64,000 nt of DNA, taken from NCBI RefSeq assembly GCF_004785955.1, contig NZ_ML214300.1, forward strand, positions 823,789 through 887,788, in the 5' to 3' direction. Each line of letters starts with the position of its first letter. Within the stretch, counting starts at the first letter, position 1. Under the pieces are notes generated by a model. It had not been told where the DNA came from. It saw nothing but the letters and a program-made list of their open reading frames with translations, and did not search any database. This stretch comes from Halostella litorea (GTDB taxonomy: Archaea > Halobacteriota > Halobacteria > Halobacteriales > Natronoarchaeaceae). The position numbers and the translations under genes are program-made. Positions 50,113-58,250 of the stretch are shown in pieces.

Positions 50113-51168
50113 TCAGGCCGCGGGCAGTTCCGCGACGAACACGGTCCCGGAGGGCTCGTTGTCCTCGACCCACAGGCGGCCGCCGTAACGGTCGACGAGC
50201 GTGTCGACCATGTGGAGGCCGCCGCCGTGTTCGCTGCCGGCGCTCGGCTCGAACACCGATCGCTTCTCGTCGTCCGGGATGCCCGAGCCGTCGTCCGCAA
50301 CCCGGAGCGTCACGGCGTCGTCCCCGTTCTCGACGGCGACGCGGATCCGCAGGTCGTCGGTGTCGTTGTGCTCGGCGGCGTTCTCGACGAGGTTCCGCAC
50401 GACGGAGCGCAGCGCCGCGTTGCCGACGACGGGGGCGCGCTCCGGGAGGTCCGTCTCGACGCCGACCCGGAAGGCGTCGCCGACCCGGTCGGACGTCTCC
50501 GCGGCGATGGGCACCAGGTCGACCGCCTCGAAGTCGGGGTCGTCGCCGAGCGCCTCGGCGATAGCGCCGACGTTCTCGATCACCGCCCGCGTCTCCTCGG
50601 CCTGGTCCCGGATCGCCGTCGCCATGCCGTCCCCGTCCGTCTCGTTTTCGAGTTCCAGGGCGAGCCCGTCGACGACCGCCAGCCCGTTGCGAACGTCGTG
50701 GCGGAGCAGCTCGTTGACGAACGACAGCGTGGCGGTCGCGCGGTTCGCCCGCTCGGCGTCCTCGCGGGCGCTGGCGCTGTAGTAGCCCGCGACGGCCCCG
50801 CCGATCGCGCCGGTGTCGGCGGCCAGCAGGAGGGTGAAGGCCGGCTCGGCGACGGCCCGCCCCTCGAACTCGCGGATGAGGACGCTCACGCCCATCACCG
50901 ACAGCGCCGCGGCCGCGCCGACGACGCACCACACGACGACGGTCAGCCGTCGCTCGGGCGAGAGGTCCGTCCGGGCGAGACGTCGCCCGCCGTACACGAG
51001 GACGAGCGCGGGCGTGCCGTCGAGCGCGAGCGCGAGCAGCGGGCCGCGGAGCGACCCGATCGCGACCGGCTCCAAAAGGAGGTGCTGGACGACGGCGGCC
51101 GAAAACAGAACCGCACCGACCGCGGACAACAGCCACGATGCGTACGCCGCGGCCGCATCGCTGTTCAT
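50113..51168 (-). CDS. Membrane sensor histidine kinase
   Basis: 351 aa from the ATG at 51168, chosen over the ATG at 51177 because CCTATTACGG is centred 26 nt upstream. About four transmembrane helices fill residues 1-135. The phospho-His lies in NELLRHDVRNGLAVVDGLAL, and the ATPase domain has NLVENAAEHND, VADDGSGIPDDEK and GGGLHMVDTLVDRYGG. No periplasmic domain or PAS is present, so the membrane part itself may be the sensor. No response-regulator gene is adjacent. Confidence 0.87.
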   Translation of the reverse strand: MNSDAAAAYASWLLSAVGAVLFSAAVVQHLLLEPVAIGSLRGPLLALALDGTPALVLVYGGRRLARTDLSPERRLTVVVWCVVGAAAALSVMGVSVLIREFEGRAVAEPAFTLLLAADTGAIGGAVAGYYSASAREDAERANRATATLSFVNELLRHDVRNGLAVVDGLALELENETDGDGMATAIRDQAEETRAVIENVGAIAEALGDDPDFEAVDLVPIAAETSDRVGDAFRVGVETDLPERAPVVGNAALRSVVRNLVENAAEHNDTDDLRIRVAVENGDDAVTLRVADDGSGIPDDEKRSVFEPSAGSEHGGGLHMVDTLVDRYGGRLWVEDNEPSGTVFVAELPAA

Positions 51169-51258
51169 ATCCTGCATGTCGGCGACACCGTAATAGGCGT
51201 TCTGGGAGAAATCCGCTAACTCGACGGAGGTTGGGACCGTTCCCCGGCCAGGACGGCC

Positions 51259-51858
51259 TCACCCGTCCGCCGCCGCCAGCGCGTCCCGGGCGTACCGCTC
51301 GTGGTCGGTGTACCAGTCGTCGACCGCGTCGACCTCCTGCCATCGCAGGTCCAGCCCCTCGTGTGACAGTTCGAGGTCGCCGCCGACCCGCTCGCAGCGG
51401 TAGAGGAGCGTCACCGCGCCGTGGGGGTCGTAGCCGGACCCGGGCGGCAGTTCGTAGGCGTCGACGAGTTCGACCGGGCGGACGTCGAGTCCGGTCTCCT
51501 CCCGGACCTCCCGGACGACCGTCTCCTCCGGAGCCTCGCCCGGGTCGGCGTGCCCGCCCGGCAGGCACCACTCGCCGACGGGGCGTTGCATCGTGAGCAG
51601 TCGCCCCTCATCGTCGATCACCGCGCCCGTCGCCCCGAGCTTCGGCGTGACGTGGCCCAGTTCGCCGGCCAGGCGCTCCCGGACCTCCGGGGCGGGCAGG
51701 TCGAGCGTCCGGCCGTAGTACTCGTCGACGAGTTCGTCGAGACGCTCGTAGCGCTCCCGGTCGTACGGGTCGTCGGCGTACTCCAGCCCGTTCCCGGCGA
51801 TGACGCGGAGTTCGTCGAGGAGGGCGAGGAGGTCGACGGCGTCGTCGGACGGGGGCAT
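51259..51858 (-). CDS. Nudix hydrolase
   Basis: 199 aa from the ATG at 51858. The Nudix box is present (GGHADPGEAPEETVVREVRE ending ETGLDV), with the expected Gly-x5-Glu-x7-Arg-Glu spacing. An N-terminal helical region of ~55 residues (LDELRVIAGNGLEYADDPYD) matches the family with an N-terminal Nudix_N2-type extension. The enzyme would hydrolyse a nucleoside diphosphate linked to another moiety; the substrate is not predictable. It is divergent from msrB. Confidence 0.88.
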   Translation of the reverse strand: MPPSDDAVDLLALLDELRVIAGNGLEYADDPYDRERYERLDELVDEYYGRTLDLPAPEVRERLAGELGHVTPKLGATGAVIDDEGRLLTMQRPVGEWCLPGGHADPGEAPEETVVREVREETGLDVRPVELVDAYELPPGSGYDPHGAVTLLYRCERVGGDLELSHEGLDLRWQEVDAVDDWYTDHERYARDALAAADG

Positions 51859-51992
51859 ACCGTCGGATCCACCCGACCGCGGCAAAAGGGTTTCGCGGCC
51901 GACCAACGGCTCGCGTCCCCAGAACCGTGGCGTTCGTCGGCCCCGCCGCGAGGGGCGGAACGCCCATCCCCCTCGCGCCCGTACGCACCGCC

Positions 51993-52403
51993 ATGTCACA
52001 GGACACCGCCGACGACCTGCCCGAGACCGAGGCCGAGTGGCGCGAGCGGCTGAGCGAGCGGGAGTACCGGATGCTCCGCGAGGGCGACACGGAGCCCCGC
52101 GGGAGCGGCGAGTACCTGAACCGGAAGGACGACGGCACGTACGCCTGCGCCGGCTGCGGGGCCGCGCTGTTCGACTCCGAGACGAAGTACGAGTCGGGGT
52201 CCGGCTGGCCCAGTTTCTGGGACGCCGTCGACGACGACCGGATCGAGACCCGGCGGGACACGAGCCTCGGGATGACGCGCACGGAGATACTGTGTGCCCG
52301 CTGCGGCGGCCACCTCGGCCACGTGTTCGACGACGGCCCGGAGCCGACCGGCAAGCGCTACTGCGTCAACTCCGCGTCGCTGGAGTTCGAACCCGAGGAG
52401 TGA
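51993..52403 (+). CDS. msrB: Peptide-methionine (R)-S-oxide reductase
   Basis: 136 aa from the ATG at 51993. Zinc-binding pairs CAGC and CARC, the segment ESGSGWPSFWDAV, HLGHVFDDGPEPTGKRYCVN with the catalytic Cys, and the closing SLEFEP are complete. It reduces methionine-R-sulfoxide in oxidised proteins. Length is typical for MsrB. Single gene, no MsrA beside it. Confidence 0.95.
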   Translation: MSQDTADDLPETEAEWRERLSEREYRMLREGDTEPRGSGEYLNRKDDGTYACAGCGAALFDSETKYESGSGWPSFWDAVDDDRIETRRDTSLGMTRTEILCARCGGHLGHVFDDGPEPTGKRYCVNSASLEFEPEE

Positions 52404-52502
52404 CCACCCCGACGGCGCTCCCCCGTGACCGGCCGCACCCCCGACACGTCCGGCGATCGAGGGGTGCGAACGCCTAAGGAATCGCGTCGGGGAGGATCCG
52501 AC

Positions 52503-52763
52503 ATGGACCTCCCGAACCCGACCACCTCCGGGGGCGTGTTCCGCTACCTGATGGCGTTCCTCCTGCTGGTGCTCGCCGTCCTCGTGCTGTACGCCGCCGG
52601 CGTCGTCGCGGGGCTGGTCCCGCCGCCGACCTGGTTCCCCGAACCAGGAACCGACGCGGCAGCGTCAACGCTCGGGGCATCGACGCCCGTCCTCGCGGCC
52701 CCCGGCGGCCTCACCCGCCCATCTCGAAGTACCGGTCGTAGTGGTCCGCACAGCCGGGGTTGA
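52503..52763 (+). CDS. Small single-span membrane protein
   Basis: 86 aa from the ATG at 52503. One strong transmembrane helix (FRYLMAFLLLVLAVLVLYAA) is followed by VVAGLVPPPTWFPEPGTD and a Ser/Thr/Ala-rich tail. The last 53 bp overlap the convergent CHY zinc-finger gene, so the C-terminal residues are doubtful. The 99-nt gap after msrB contains no clear promoter. Confidence 0.5.
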   Translation: MDLPNPTTSGGVFRYLMAFLLLVLAVLVLYAAGVVAGLVPPPTWFPEPGTDAAASTLGASTPVLAAPGGLTRPSRSTGRSGPHSRG

Positions 52764-53106
52764 ACGCCGCGCCGCAGTCCGGGCAGGCGTGGTCGCCCTC
52801 GACGAACGCCCGGACCGAGAGCGTCGCGCCGCAGACGCCACAGAGGACCCCGGCGGCGTCGAACGCCGCCCGGGGCACCCGCTCGGCGTCGTGGTCGGCG
52901 ACGGCGGCGTGGCAGCGGAAACAGGGGTAGTAGGCGTCGCAGCAGGCAAAGCGGATCGCCACCACGTCCCGCGGGCCGCCGTAGTGGGCACAGCGGGTCT
53001 CCGACCCGACGCCGACGCCCCGGACCGCGCGGCCGGCCACGTCGACCGTGACGCCAGCGGGGTCAGCGGCGTCGCCGTCGTCCCCGTCGTCCCCGTCGTC
53101 CGTCAT
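52711..53106 (-). CDS. CHY zinc-finger protein
   Basis: 131 aa from an ATG at 53106 that overlaps the TGA of the DUF6663-like gene (ATGA). After an acidic leader, Cys/His motifs follow in order: RCAHYGG, ACCDAYYPCFRCHAAVADHD, GVLCGVCGATLS, HACPDCGAAFNPGCADHYD. This is the CHY-type zinc finger, which binds three zinc ions and in other organisms occurs in ubiquitin-related proteins. In haloarchaea the single-domain form is of unknown function, with protein-protein interaction the usual guess. Confidence 0.87.
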   Translation of the reverse strand: MTDDGDDGDDGDAADPAGVTVDVAGRAVRGVGVGSETRCAHYGGPRDVVAIRFACCDAYYPCFRCHAAVADHDAERVPRAAFDAAGVLCGVCGATLSVRAFVEGDHACPDCGAAFNPGCADHYDRYFEMGG

Positions 53107-53693
53107 GACTCCCGCGGGCAGTCGTACGTGTCGCGGACGGTGTCGGCCAGCAGGCCGCCCTTCTCGACGACGAGGTAGACGATCACGAACGGCTCGGCGA
53201 CCGGCCGGATGACGAACGCCTCGAACGGCGGGTCCTCGCCCTCCGCGAGGCGGCCGAGCAGCGGCTCCAGCGGCCTGACGCCGTCGCGGAACTCCGCGAA
53301 CAGGTCGCGCTCGCCCGCCTGCTCGGCGAACGTGTAGACGACGCCGTTGGCCTCGCCGTCCGTCCCGTACGTCACGTCGGCGTTCATCCCCGCGCCGTCC
53401 GCCCGCGCGTCCCGCCACGTCTCCTCGGCGGCCTCGAAGACGGTGTCCGCGCCGTCGACGAACTCGAACAGCGTCCGGTCCCGGACCTCGACGTCGGTCA
53501 CGCGCGGGTCGCCGCCGTCCCACGCCACCGTGGCGTCGACGCGGTACCCCGGGCGCAGGTCGTCGTCCCCGGCATCGACAGCGTCCCTCGGGACGTACGT
53601 GGGGTCCGCCGTCTCCACGTCGAGGAACAGCCACTCCTCGGCGTCGCGGGTCCCCGCTAGGACGCGGAACGTCCCGCTCGTCGTCGGTTGCAT
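53103..53693 (-). CDS. Haloarchaeal conserved protein (DUF6663-like)
   Basis: 196 aa, acidic, soluble. It begins MQPTTSGTFRVLAGTRDAEE and contains FEFVDGADTVFEAAEETWRD and FEAFVIRPVAEPFVIVYLVV. I recall such proteins as DUF6663. The N-terminal half looks like a small beta-barrel, the C-terminal half alpha/beta. It forms an operon with the CHY zinc-finger gene by ATGA overlap. Function unknown. Confidence 0.75.
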   Translation of the reverse strand: MQPTTSGTFRVLAGTRDAEEWLFLDVETADPTYVPRDAVDAGDDDLRPGYRVDATVAWDGGDPRVTDVEVRDRTLFEFVDGADTVFEAAEETWRDARADGAGMNADVTYGTDGEANGVVYTFAEQAGERDLFAEFRDGVRPLEPLLGRLAEGEDPPFEAFVIRPVAEPFVIVYLVVEKGGLLADTVRDTYDCPRES

Positions 53694-53756
53694 GCCCCGT
53701 CGTTCTCCCCCGCCGCCTAAAGGGGCGTCGCGTCGCGCCGCGGAAACGCCCGGAAA

Positions 53757-53880
53757 CTCGTATCATATTTATGGTATTCCCTTGGTGAGTAGGCGTGTGT
53801 GGGGGCCACATTCAGGACATATAATGACATTGGGTCAATCTTGGGTGTATTATTTCTATGCAGCATAGCTTCTTATACGA
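53757..53880 (+). promoter_or_regulatory. AT-rich control region of the small HTH gene
   Basis: About 120 bp of distinctly AT-rich DNA between the divergent DUF6663-like and HTH genes. It contains two TTGGGT hexamers starting 11 bp apart (53830 and 53841), one helical turn, and a related CTTGGTGAG at 53783-53791. CTTATACG (53872-53879), centred about 32 nt before the HTH ATG, is the likely TATA box. An ATATAAT lies at 53819-53825. A direct-repeat operator next to a small HTH gene suggests autoregulation, which is inference. Confidence 0.45.
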
Positions 53881-53907
53881 GAACGTCGAATCCGTAGTTG
53901 AGTCAAC

Positions 53908-54138
53908 ATGAGCACGCAACAGGCCATCCAGCAGTCGACCGACGCCGCCCTCCCGACCGAACTCGAATCGCCGCGCGCGAAGCTCGTCTACCTCTACCTC
54001 TCGGACGCCGGGGAGACCACCGTCGACGACGTCCAGTCGTCGCTGGGCCTCCGGAAGATGACGCTGTTCGGCGTCCTCGACACCCTGTCGACGCAGGGCT
54101 ACGTCGAGCGTCGCGGCGACACCGTCGCCGCGGCCTGA
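53908..54138 (+). CDS. Small winged-helix transcription regulator
   Basis: 76 aa, a bare winged helix-turn-helix: AKLVYLYLSDAGETTVDDVQ, then SSLGLRKMTLFGVLDTLSTQ as recognition region and GYVERRGDTVAAA as the wing. Size and form resemble the small TrmB/MarR-like regulators abundant in haloarchaea. There is no ligand domain, so it may act as a dimeric autoregulator or be controlled by partners. The long AT-rich upstream region suggests it is strongly regulated. Confidence 0.8.
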   Translation: MSTQQAIQQSTDAALPTELESPRAKLVYLYLSDAGETTVDDVQSSLGLRKMTLFGVLDTLSTQGYVERRGDTVAAA

Positions 54139-54269
54139 ACGCGACGAGCGCCGGTTCGGAGACGACGACCTGTTGCTGCCGACGCCCCGCCGCTTTTTCG
54201 ATTGTTTTCGAGCCCCCAGCCGCGAGCGTCGCCAGCGCGAATGGGTGACGTGGCGTCCGGGCTTCGAAG

Positions 54270-54278
54270 GGTTTATTC
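54270..54278 (+). promoter_or_regulatory. TATA box of the L10e gene
   Basis: GGTTTATTC is centred about 36 nt before the ATG at 54310, giving a transcript start a few nucleotides upstream of the coding region. Confidence 0.5.
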
Positions 54279-54309
54279 GCGCGCTCGGCCTCAGTCCCCT
54301 GTAATAACC

Positions 54310-54840
54310 ATGTCAGACAAGCCCGCCTCGATGTACCGGGAGATCAGCAAGCCGCCGTACACGCGACGCGAGTACATCACCGGCATTCCCGGCTCGAAGA
54401 TCGCACAGCACAAGATGGGCAACGTCGACACCGACCCCGACGACTACCCCATCCAGATCAGCCTCGAACTCGAGGAGGAGTGCCAGCTCCGCCACGGCGC
54501 GCTGGAGGCCTCCCGGCTGTCGGCCAACCGCCACATGCTCAAGGAGGTCGGCCAGGAGAACTACAAGATGATCCTGCGCAAGTTCCCCCACCACGTCATC
54601 CGGGAGAACAAGCAGGCGACCGGCGCGGGTGCGGACCGCGTCTCCGACGGGATGCGCCAGGCGTTCGGCAAGGTCGTCGGCACGGCCGCCCGCATCCAGG
54701 CCAACGAGCGCCTGTTCACCGTCTGGTGTTCCGTCGAGGACGCCGACGAGGCCAAGGAGGCGTTCCGCCGCGCCTACAACAAGATCTCGCCGCCGTGTCG
54801 CGTCGTCGTCGAGCGCGGCGAGGAACTGCTCGTCTCGTAA
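54310..54840 (+). CDS. rpl10e: Large-subunit ribosomal protein L10e (uL16)
   Basis: 176 aa from the ATG at 54310. It begins [20 protein letters not shown] and contains [39 protein letters not shown] and [20 protein letters not shown], all diagnostic of archaeal uL16/L10e. The protein sits near the peptidyl-transferase centre and the central protuberance. It is a single gene outside the main ribosomal operons, as usual in archaea. The longer in-frame reading from 54202 is not protein-like. Confidence 0.97.
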   Translation: MSDKPASMYREISKPPYTRREYITGIPGSKIAQHKMGNVDTDPDDYPIQISLELEEECQLRHGALEASRLSANRHMLKEVGQENYKMILRKFPHHVIRENKQATGAGADRVSDGMRQAFGKVVGTAARIQANERLFTVWCSVEDADEAKEAFRRAYNKISPPCRVVVERGEELLVS

Positions 54841-54937
54841 GCCGACCGCCGACGCTTCTCCGCTTCGCTCCCCCCGGAGCGAAGCCGACGGATCACCCGC
54901 TACAAGACTTATCTCCGTCCCGCCTCTCGGTGGGAGT

Positions 54938-55471
54938 ATGTCCCCCGCCTCGTCCCGCCGCCGGGTCCTCTCCCTCGCTGCCGGCGTCCTGACCGCCGGC
55001 TGTACGACCGGTCCGGGGTTCGGCTCGGCGACCGACGCGACGACCACGCCCTCGACCGCCACCGACGCCGGGTCCCCGGCCACCGACACCACGACGGCCG
55101 AACCCCCGACATCGACGTTCGACTCGACCAGACACGCCGGGGAGACGCCCGACCCCGACCACGAGATATCGGTCCGGAACGAGCAGTCCCGGGAGCGCTC
55201 GGTTCGCGTCACGGTCGTCCGCGAGGCGACCGGCGGGACCGTCTTCGAGCGGACCGTCGACGTCGCCGCCGGGGCCACGAGGTCGGTGTACAACCTGAAG
55301 CGGGCCGACCCCGACGGCGTCGAGCGGTTCGAGGTCTGCGGGTCGCTCGTCGGCGGGTCCGGCGACTCCGGGTCCGACTGCGTGACCATAGCGACGAGCG
55401 AGTGCTACGCCGACGCCGAAATCACCGTCCGGGAGAGCGGCGAGGTCCGGGTTATCTATGCGGTCTGCTGA
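54938..55471 (+). CDS. Lipoprotein of unknown function
   Basis: 177 aa from the ATG at 54938; ACTTATCT centred 27 nt upstream supports this start. SSRRRVLSLAAGVLTAGC is a Tat-type signal with lipobox. A Thr/Ser/Pro linker (~25-70) leads to a small beta-sandwich-like domain with VRNEQSRERSVRVTVVREAT and three cysteines (VCGS, SDCVT, SECY) plus a C-terminal Cys. The cysteines may form disulfides. Family not recognised. Confidence 0.72.
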   Translation: MSPASSRRRVLSLAAGVLTAGCTTGPGFGSATDATTTPSTATDAGSPATDTTTAEPPTSTFDSTRHAGETPDPDHEISVRNEQSRERSVRVTVVREATGGTVFERTVDVAAGATRSVYNLKRADPDGVERFEVCGSLVGGSGDSGSDCVTIATSECYADAEITVRESGEVRVIYAVC

Positions 55472-55563
55472 CGCTTCGTCGACGATCCGTGTTGGGGGTC
55501 CAGGGACGAGCACGCCCTCGCCGTAGCCGGCGGTTTTTTGCGCCGGCGGTCGCTGGTAGCGGT

Positions 55564-56421
55564 ATGCTCAGACTGGCGGTGGCCAACCGCGAGGAGACGT
55601 TCGAGCGGATGGCCGACCCGCTCGCGGAGCGGGGGATCGAGGCCGTCCACGTCCCCGCCCGCGAGCGGACGATCGACCTGACCGACGACGACCTGCCGGC
55701 GGTCGACGCCGGCTTCGTGTTCCCCGGCCGGGAGATGGAGGGCGCGGCGGTCGACGCCCTGCTCGGCGTGCCGTGGCTCAACGGCCGCGACGCGGTCCTG
55801 ACCTCGCGGAACAAGGGCGGCGTGACCGCGGCGCTCGACCGGGCGGGGCTGCCGGTGCCCGACACCGTGATGGTGTCGAACCCCTGCGACGAGGCCGAAC
55901 TGGTCGACGCGTTCGAGCGGTTCGACCCGCCGGTCGTCGTGAAACCCAACTCGGCGACCCGGGGCGTCGGCGTCGCGAAGGTGAGCGACCTGGACTCCTT
56001 CCTCGGCGTCGTCGACTACCTCGACCTGGTCCACGACTACCGGGCGACCGGCGACAAATCCTTCCTCGTCCAGGAGTACCTCCCCGGCGCGACGGACTAC
56101 CGGGCGATGGTCGTCGACGGCGAGTACGTCGGCGCGGTCGAGCGCCGGCTTCCCGAGGAGAAACTGGCAGCCGGCGGCTGGAAACACAACGTGCACCGCG
56201 GCGCGGTCGCGGAGGGCGTCGAACTGCCGCCGGAGCTCCGGGAACTGGCGGAGGAGACCGCGGAGACGCTCGGGATCACGTTACTCGGGGTCGACCTGCT
56301 TGTCTCGGACGAGCGGACGGTCGTCAACGAGACGAACGCGCGGCCGACGATAGACGCCGCGACGAAGTACCGCCCCGGCTTCTACGACCGGCTGGCGGCC
56401 GCGATAACGGAGCTCAGCTGA
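55564..56421 (+). CDS. RimK-type ATP-grasp ligase
   Basis: 285 aa from the ATG at 55564. ATP-grasp motifs: VLTSRNKGGVTAALDRAGLP, VVVKPNSATRGVGVAKV with the ATP-binding Lys, SFLVQEYLPGATDYRAMVVD, and the metal-binding LLVSDERTVVNETNARPTID. The family adds amino acids (often glutamate or lysine) to a carboxylate, as RimK, LysX, MptN and CofF do. None of these pathways is marked by neighbours, so the substrate stays open. Its stop overlaps the convergent Hsp20 gene by 8 bp. Confidence 0.85.
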   Translation: MLRLAVANREETFERMADPLAERGIEAVHVPARERTIDLTDDDLPAVDAGFVFPGREMEGAAVDALLGVPWLNGRDAVLTSRNKGGVTAALDRAGLPVPDTVMVSNPCDEAELVDAFERFDPPVVVKPNSATRGVGVAKVSDLDSFLGVVDYLDLVHDYRATGDKSFLVQEYLPGATDYRAMVVDGEYVGAVERRLPEEKLAAGGWKHNVHRGAVAEGVELPPELRELAEETAETLGITLLGVDLLVSDERTVVNETNARPTIDAATKYRPGFYDRLAAAITELS

Positions 56422-56806
56422 CGTCGATGTCGGCGGACCCGCCGTCCGCGCGCTCGAAGATCACTTCGAGGACGCCGTTGTTGTAGGTGGCCGACGCGGA
56501 GTGCTCGTCGACGCGGACGGGCAGCGAGACGCGCTCGTCGTACTCGCGGCGGTCGCTTGCGGCGCTGACCGTGAGCACCTGCCCGTCGCACTGGAGTTCG
56601 ATGTCGGCCTTCTCGACGCCCGGCAGGTCCGCGACGACGCGGACCTCCTCGTCGGTCTCGTGGATGTCGACGTGGGTGTCGGCCCCGAACCCGGCCGAGC
56701 CCTCGAAGCGCATGTCCGTCCCGTCCGCGCCCATCATCTCGTTCATCATCCGCTCTATCTCCCGGAATATGTCGTCGAAGGGTTCGTCGCGGTCGTCGCG
56801 TCGCAT
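56414..56806 (-). CDS. hsp20: Small heat-shock protein, Hsp20/alpha-crystallin family
   Basis: 130 aa from the ATG at 56806. After a short N-terminal arm with Met-rich FREIERMMNEMMGADG, the alpha-crystallin domain runs from ~40 to the end: VDIHETDEEVRVVADLPGVE, DIELQCDGQVLTVSAASD, RVSLPVRVDEHSASATYNNG and VLEVIFER. It holds unfolded proteins as an ATP-independent chaperone. The C-terminal IxI motif is weak (ADIDVS). A longer reading from 56911 is not protein-like. Confidence 0.9.
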   Translation of the reverse strand: MRRDDRDEPFDDIFREIERMMNEMMGADGTDMRFEGSAGFGADTHVDIHETDEEVRVVADLPGVEKADIELQCDGQVLTVSAASDRREYDERVSLPVRVDEHSASATYNNGVLEVIFERADGGSADIDVS

Positions 56807-56949
56807 GCACTCAGGTAGGGTCAGCGCGGGCAAAAACCTTCTGTCGGCGGCACGCCGGACGGCGGTCGGTCCCGGCGGACGTCGATCTGGCGGCTGTACG
56901 ACCGTCGCCACGGGCGGCGGCGCCCCGTAGGAAGGGTCGTGCGGGGGTC

Positions 56950-57963
56950 TCAGATCCCGACGCCGAGCGTCTCGTTCGTCCTCGCCATGCTCTCCTCGGC
57001 GTCGGCCAGTTCCGCGACCGCGCGGAGCGCGTCGACGTTCTCGGGGACGACGTCGCTCTCCTGGTGGATCGCCTGGAACAGCGACAGTTCGCCGTCCTCG
57101 ACGTGGAGCGACTCCTCCCAGACGCAGTTCTCCCAGAGGTCCCCCCGCGGGCGGCCGGCGTCCCGGGCGAACTCCTTCAGCGCCCCCGGGCCGTCGAGGT
57201 CCAGCCCCGGCGGGACGAGGAAGATGCGGTCCTCGTCGGCGAACAGGTCCCGCACCTCATCAACGGTCGGGTCGGCCTCCAGGGAGATGGTCAGGCTGTG
57301 GACGTGCATCAGCGTCGCCGGCACCTTCAGGCCGGCCGTGTGGATCGACAGGTCGGGGAAGACGGTCCGTACGTCGGGGCCGTGGTGCGAGGGCAGCGAC
57401 ACCGGGTCGGGCAGGATGTCGTTTATCGGGCCGCGGCAGGACTGGTCGGGGTCGCCGCCGCGGCGGACCAGCGTGGCGTGTGCGCTCTCGACGCCGTAGG
57501 CCTCGTACAGCGGCGCGAGCAGGCGCGAGAGCCCGGTCGTGTTGCACGAGACCACGCGGACGTAGTCCTCGCCGAGCGCCTCGGCGTAGTTGGCCCGCGC
57601 GTTGAAACTGGTCTCGGCGACGCCGGCGTCCTCGGCCCCCTGAAACAGCGCCGGCGTGTCGTGGTCCTCGTACAGCGGGCGGTTCCGTTCCCCCACGCCG
57701 CCGGGCGTCGCGTCGACGACGACGTCGCTTTCGGCGACCATGTCGTCGACGGTTCCGTCGACCGCGACCCCCGCGGCCTCGAACTCCCCCACCCCGTTGC
57801 CGCCGGCGACGTACAGCGGGTAGCCGGCGGCGACGGCACTCTCGGCGACGTGGTCCGGCGACGTCTTGGCGACGCCGTGGACCGTCATGTCGGGCTGCTC
57901 GCGGACCGCGTCCGCGACGCGTTTGCCGATAGTGCCGTAGCCGTTGATGCCCACGTGGAGCAT
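56950..57963 (-). CDS. gapB: Type II (archaeal) phosphorylating glyceraldehyde-3-phosphate dehydrogenase
   Basis: 337 aa from the ATG at 57963, with a TATA-like GATAACC about 29 nt upstream. Rossmann start [20 protein letters not shown], catalytic Cys in [11 protein letters not shown], followed by [20 protein letters not shown] and [12 protein letters not shown]. These mark the archaeal type II enzyme, distinct from the classical SCTTN type encoded divergently at 58251. In Haloferax volcanii the two types at the equivalent locus serve gluconeogenesis and glycolysis respectively, so this one is probably gluconeogenic. Confidence 0.93.
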   Translation of the reverse strand: MLHVGINGYGTIGKRVADAVREQPDMTVHGVAKTSPDHVAESAVAAGYPLYVAGGNGVGEFEAAGVAVDGTVDDMVAESDVVVDATPGGVGERNRPLYEDHDTPALFQGAEDAGVAETSFNARANYAEALGEDYVRVVSCNTTGLSRLLAPLYEAYGVESAHATLVRRGGDPDQSCRGPINDILPDPVSLPSHHGPDVRTVFPDLSIHTAGLKVPATLMHVHSLTISLEADPTVDEVRDLFADEDRIFLVPPGLDLDGPGALKEFARDAGRPRGDLWENCVWEESLHVEDGELSLFQAIHQESDVVPENVDALRAVAELADAEESMARTNETLGVGI

Positions 57964-58019
57964 ATCTCCCCCTCCCACGTTGAACGGGATAACCTTTTCG
58001 CGTTTAGCTGATAGATTTT

Positions 58020-58035
58020 AACTCATAATCGAGTA
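58020..58035. promoter_or_regulatory. TrmB-like operator upstream of gapB
   Basis: AACTC-ATAATC-GAGTA is an inverted repeat that matches the Halobacterium TrmB consensus TACT-N7-8-GAGTA at all but the first base. It lies 57-72 bp upstream of the gapB start and just upstream of the gapB TATA region. In Halobacterium, TrmB at such a position activates gluconeogenic genes. It is about 180-195 bp from the gapA TATA. The consensus match is by eye; binding is inferred. Confidence 0.5.
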
Positions 58036-58117
58036 GTCCGAACCCATACCGACGGACGTAGCGGCGATATTTGATAGGAACTGTGGGTGAACACCATGAC
58101 TGATTTCTTATACGTGT

Positions 58118-58140
58118 GCCGGGATAACGTGCGTCCCGGC
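58118..58140. repeat. 7-bp inverted repeat in the gapB-gapA intergenic region
   Basis: GCCGGGA and TCCCGGC flank the 9-bp loop TAACGTGCG. It follows a TATA-like CTTATACG (58108-58115). It could be an operator or the hairpin of a short intergenic RNA. The full gap, 57964-58250, has no gene. Confidence 0.5.
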
Positions 58141-58212
58141 TGGCTGACGAACGTCGAACGAAGGGCATCATCTTTCGACAAATTAAATAGTTCTCAACAT
58201 GAGCGACGCGTT

Positions 58213-58229
58213 GGATAAATACTTTATCC
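58213..58229 (+). promoter_or_regulatory. Palindromic TATA region of gapA
   Basis: GGATAAA-TAC-TTTATCC is a perfect 17-bp palindrome whose AT-rich core is centred 30 nt before the gapA ATG at 58251. It must overlap the TATA box. A repressor bound here would block TBP/TFB, and the symmetry suggests a dimeric one. The spacing implies a leaderless gapA-pgk mRNA. Confidence 0.55.
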
Positions 58230-58250
58230 GCGGGGCGGGATCATTCATAC

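Noticed and set aside
54202-54309. N-terminal extension of ribosomal protein L10e.
   Set aside because: L10e proteins begin at or near [10 protein letters not shown], and a TATA box at 54270 lies within the would-be extension.
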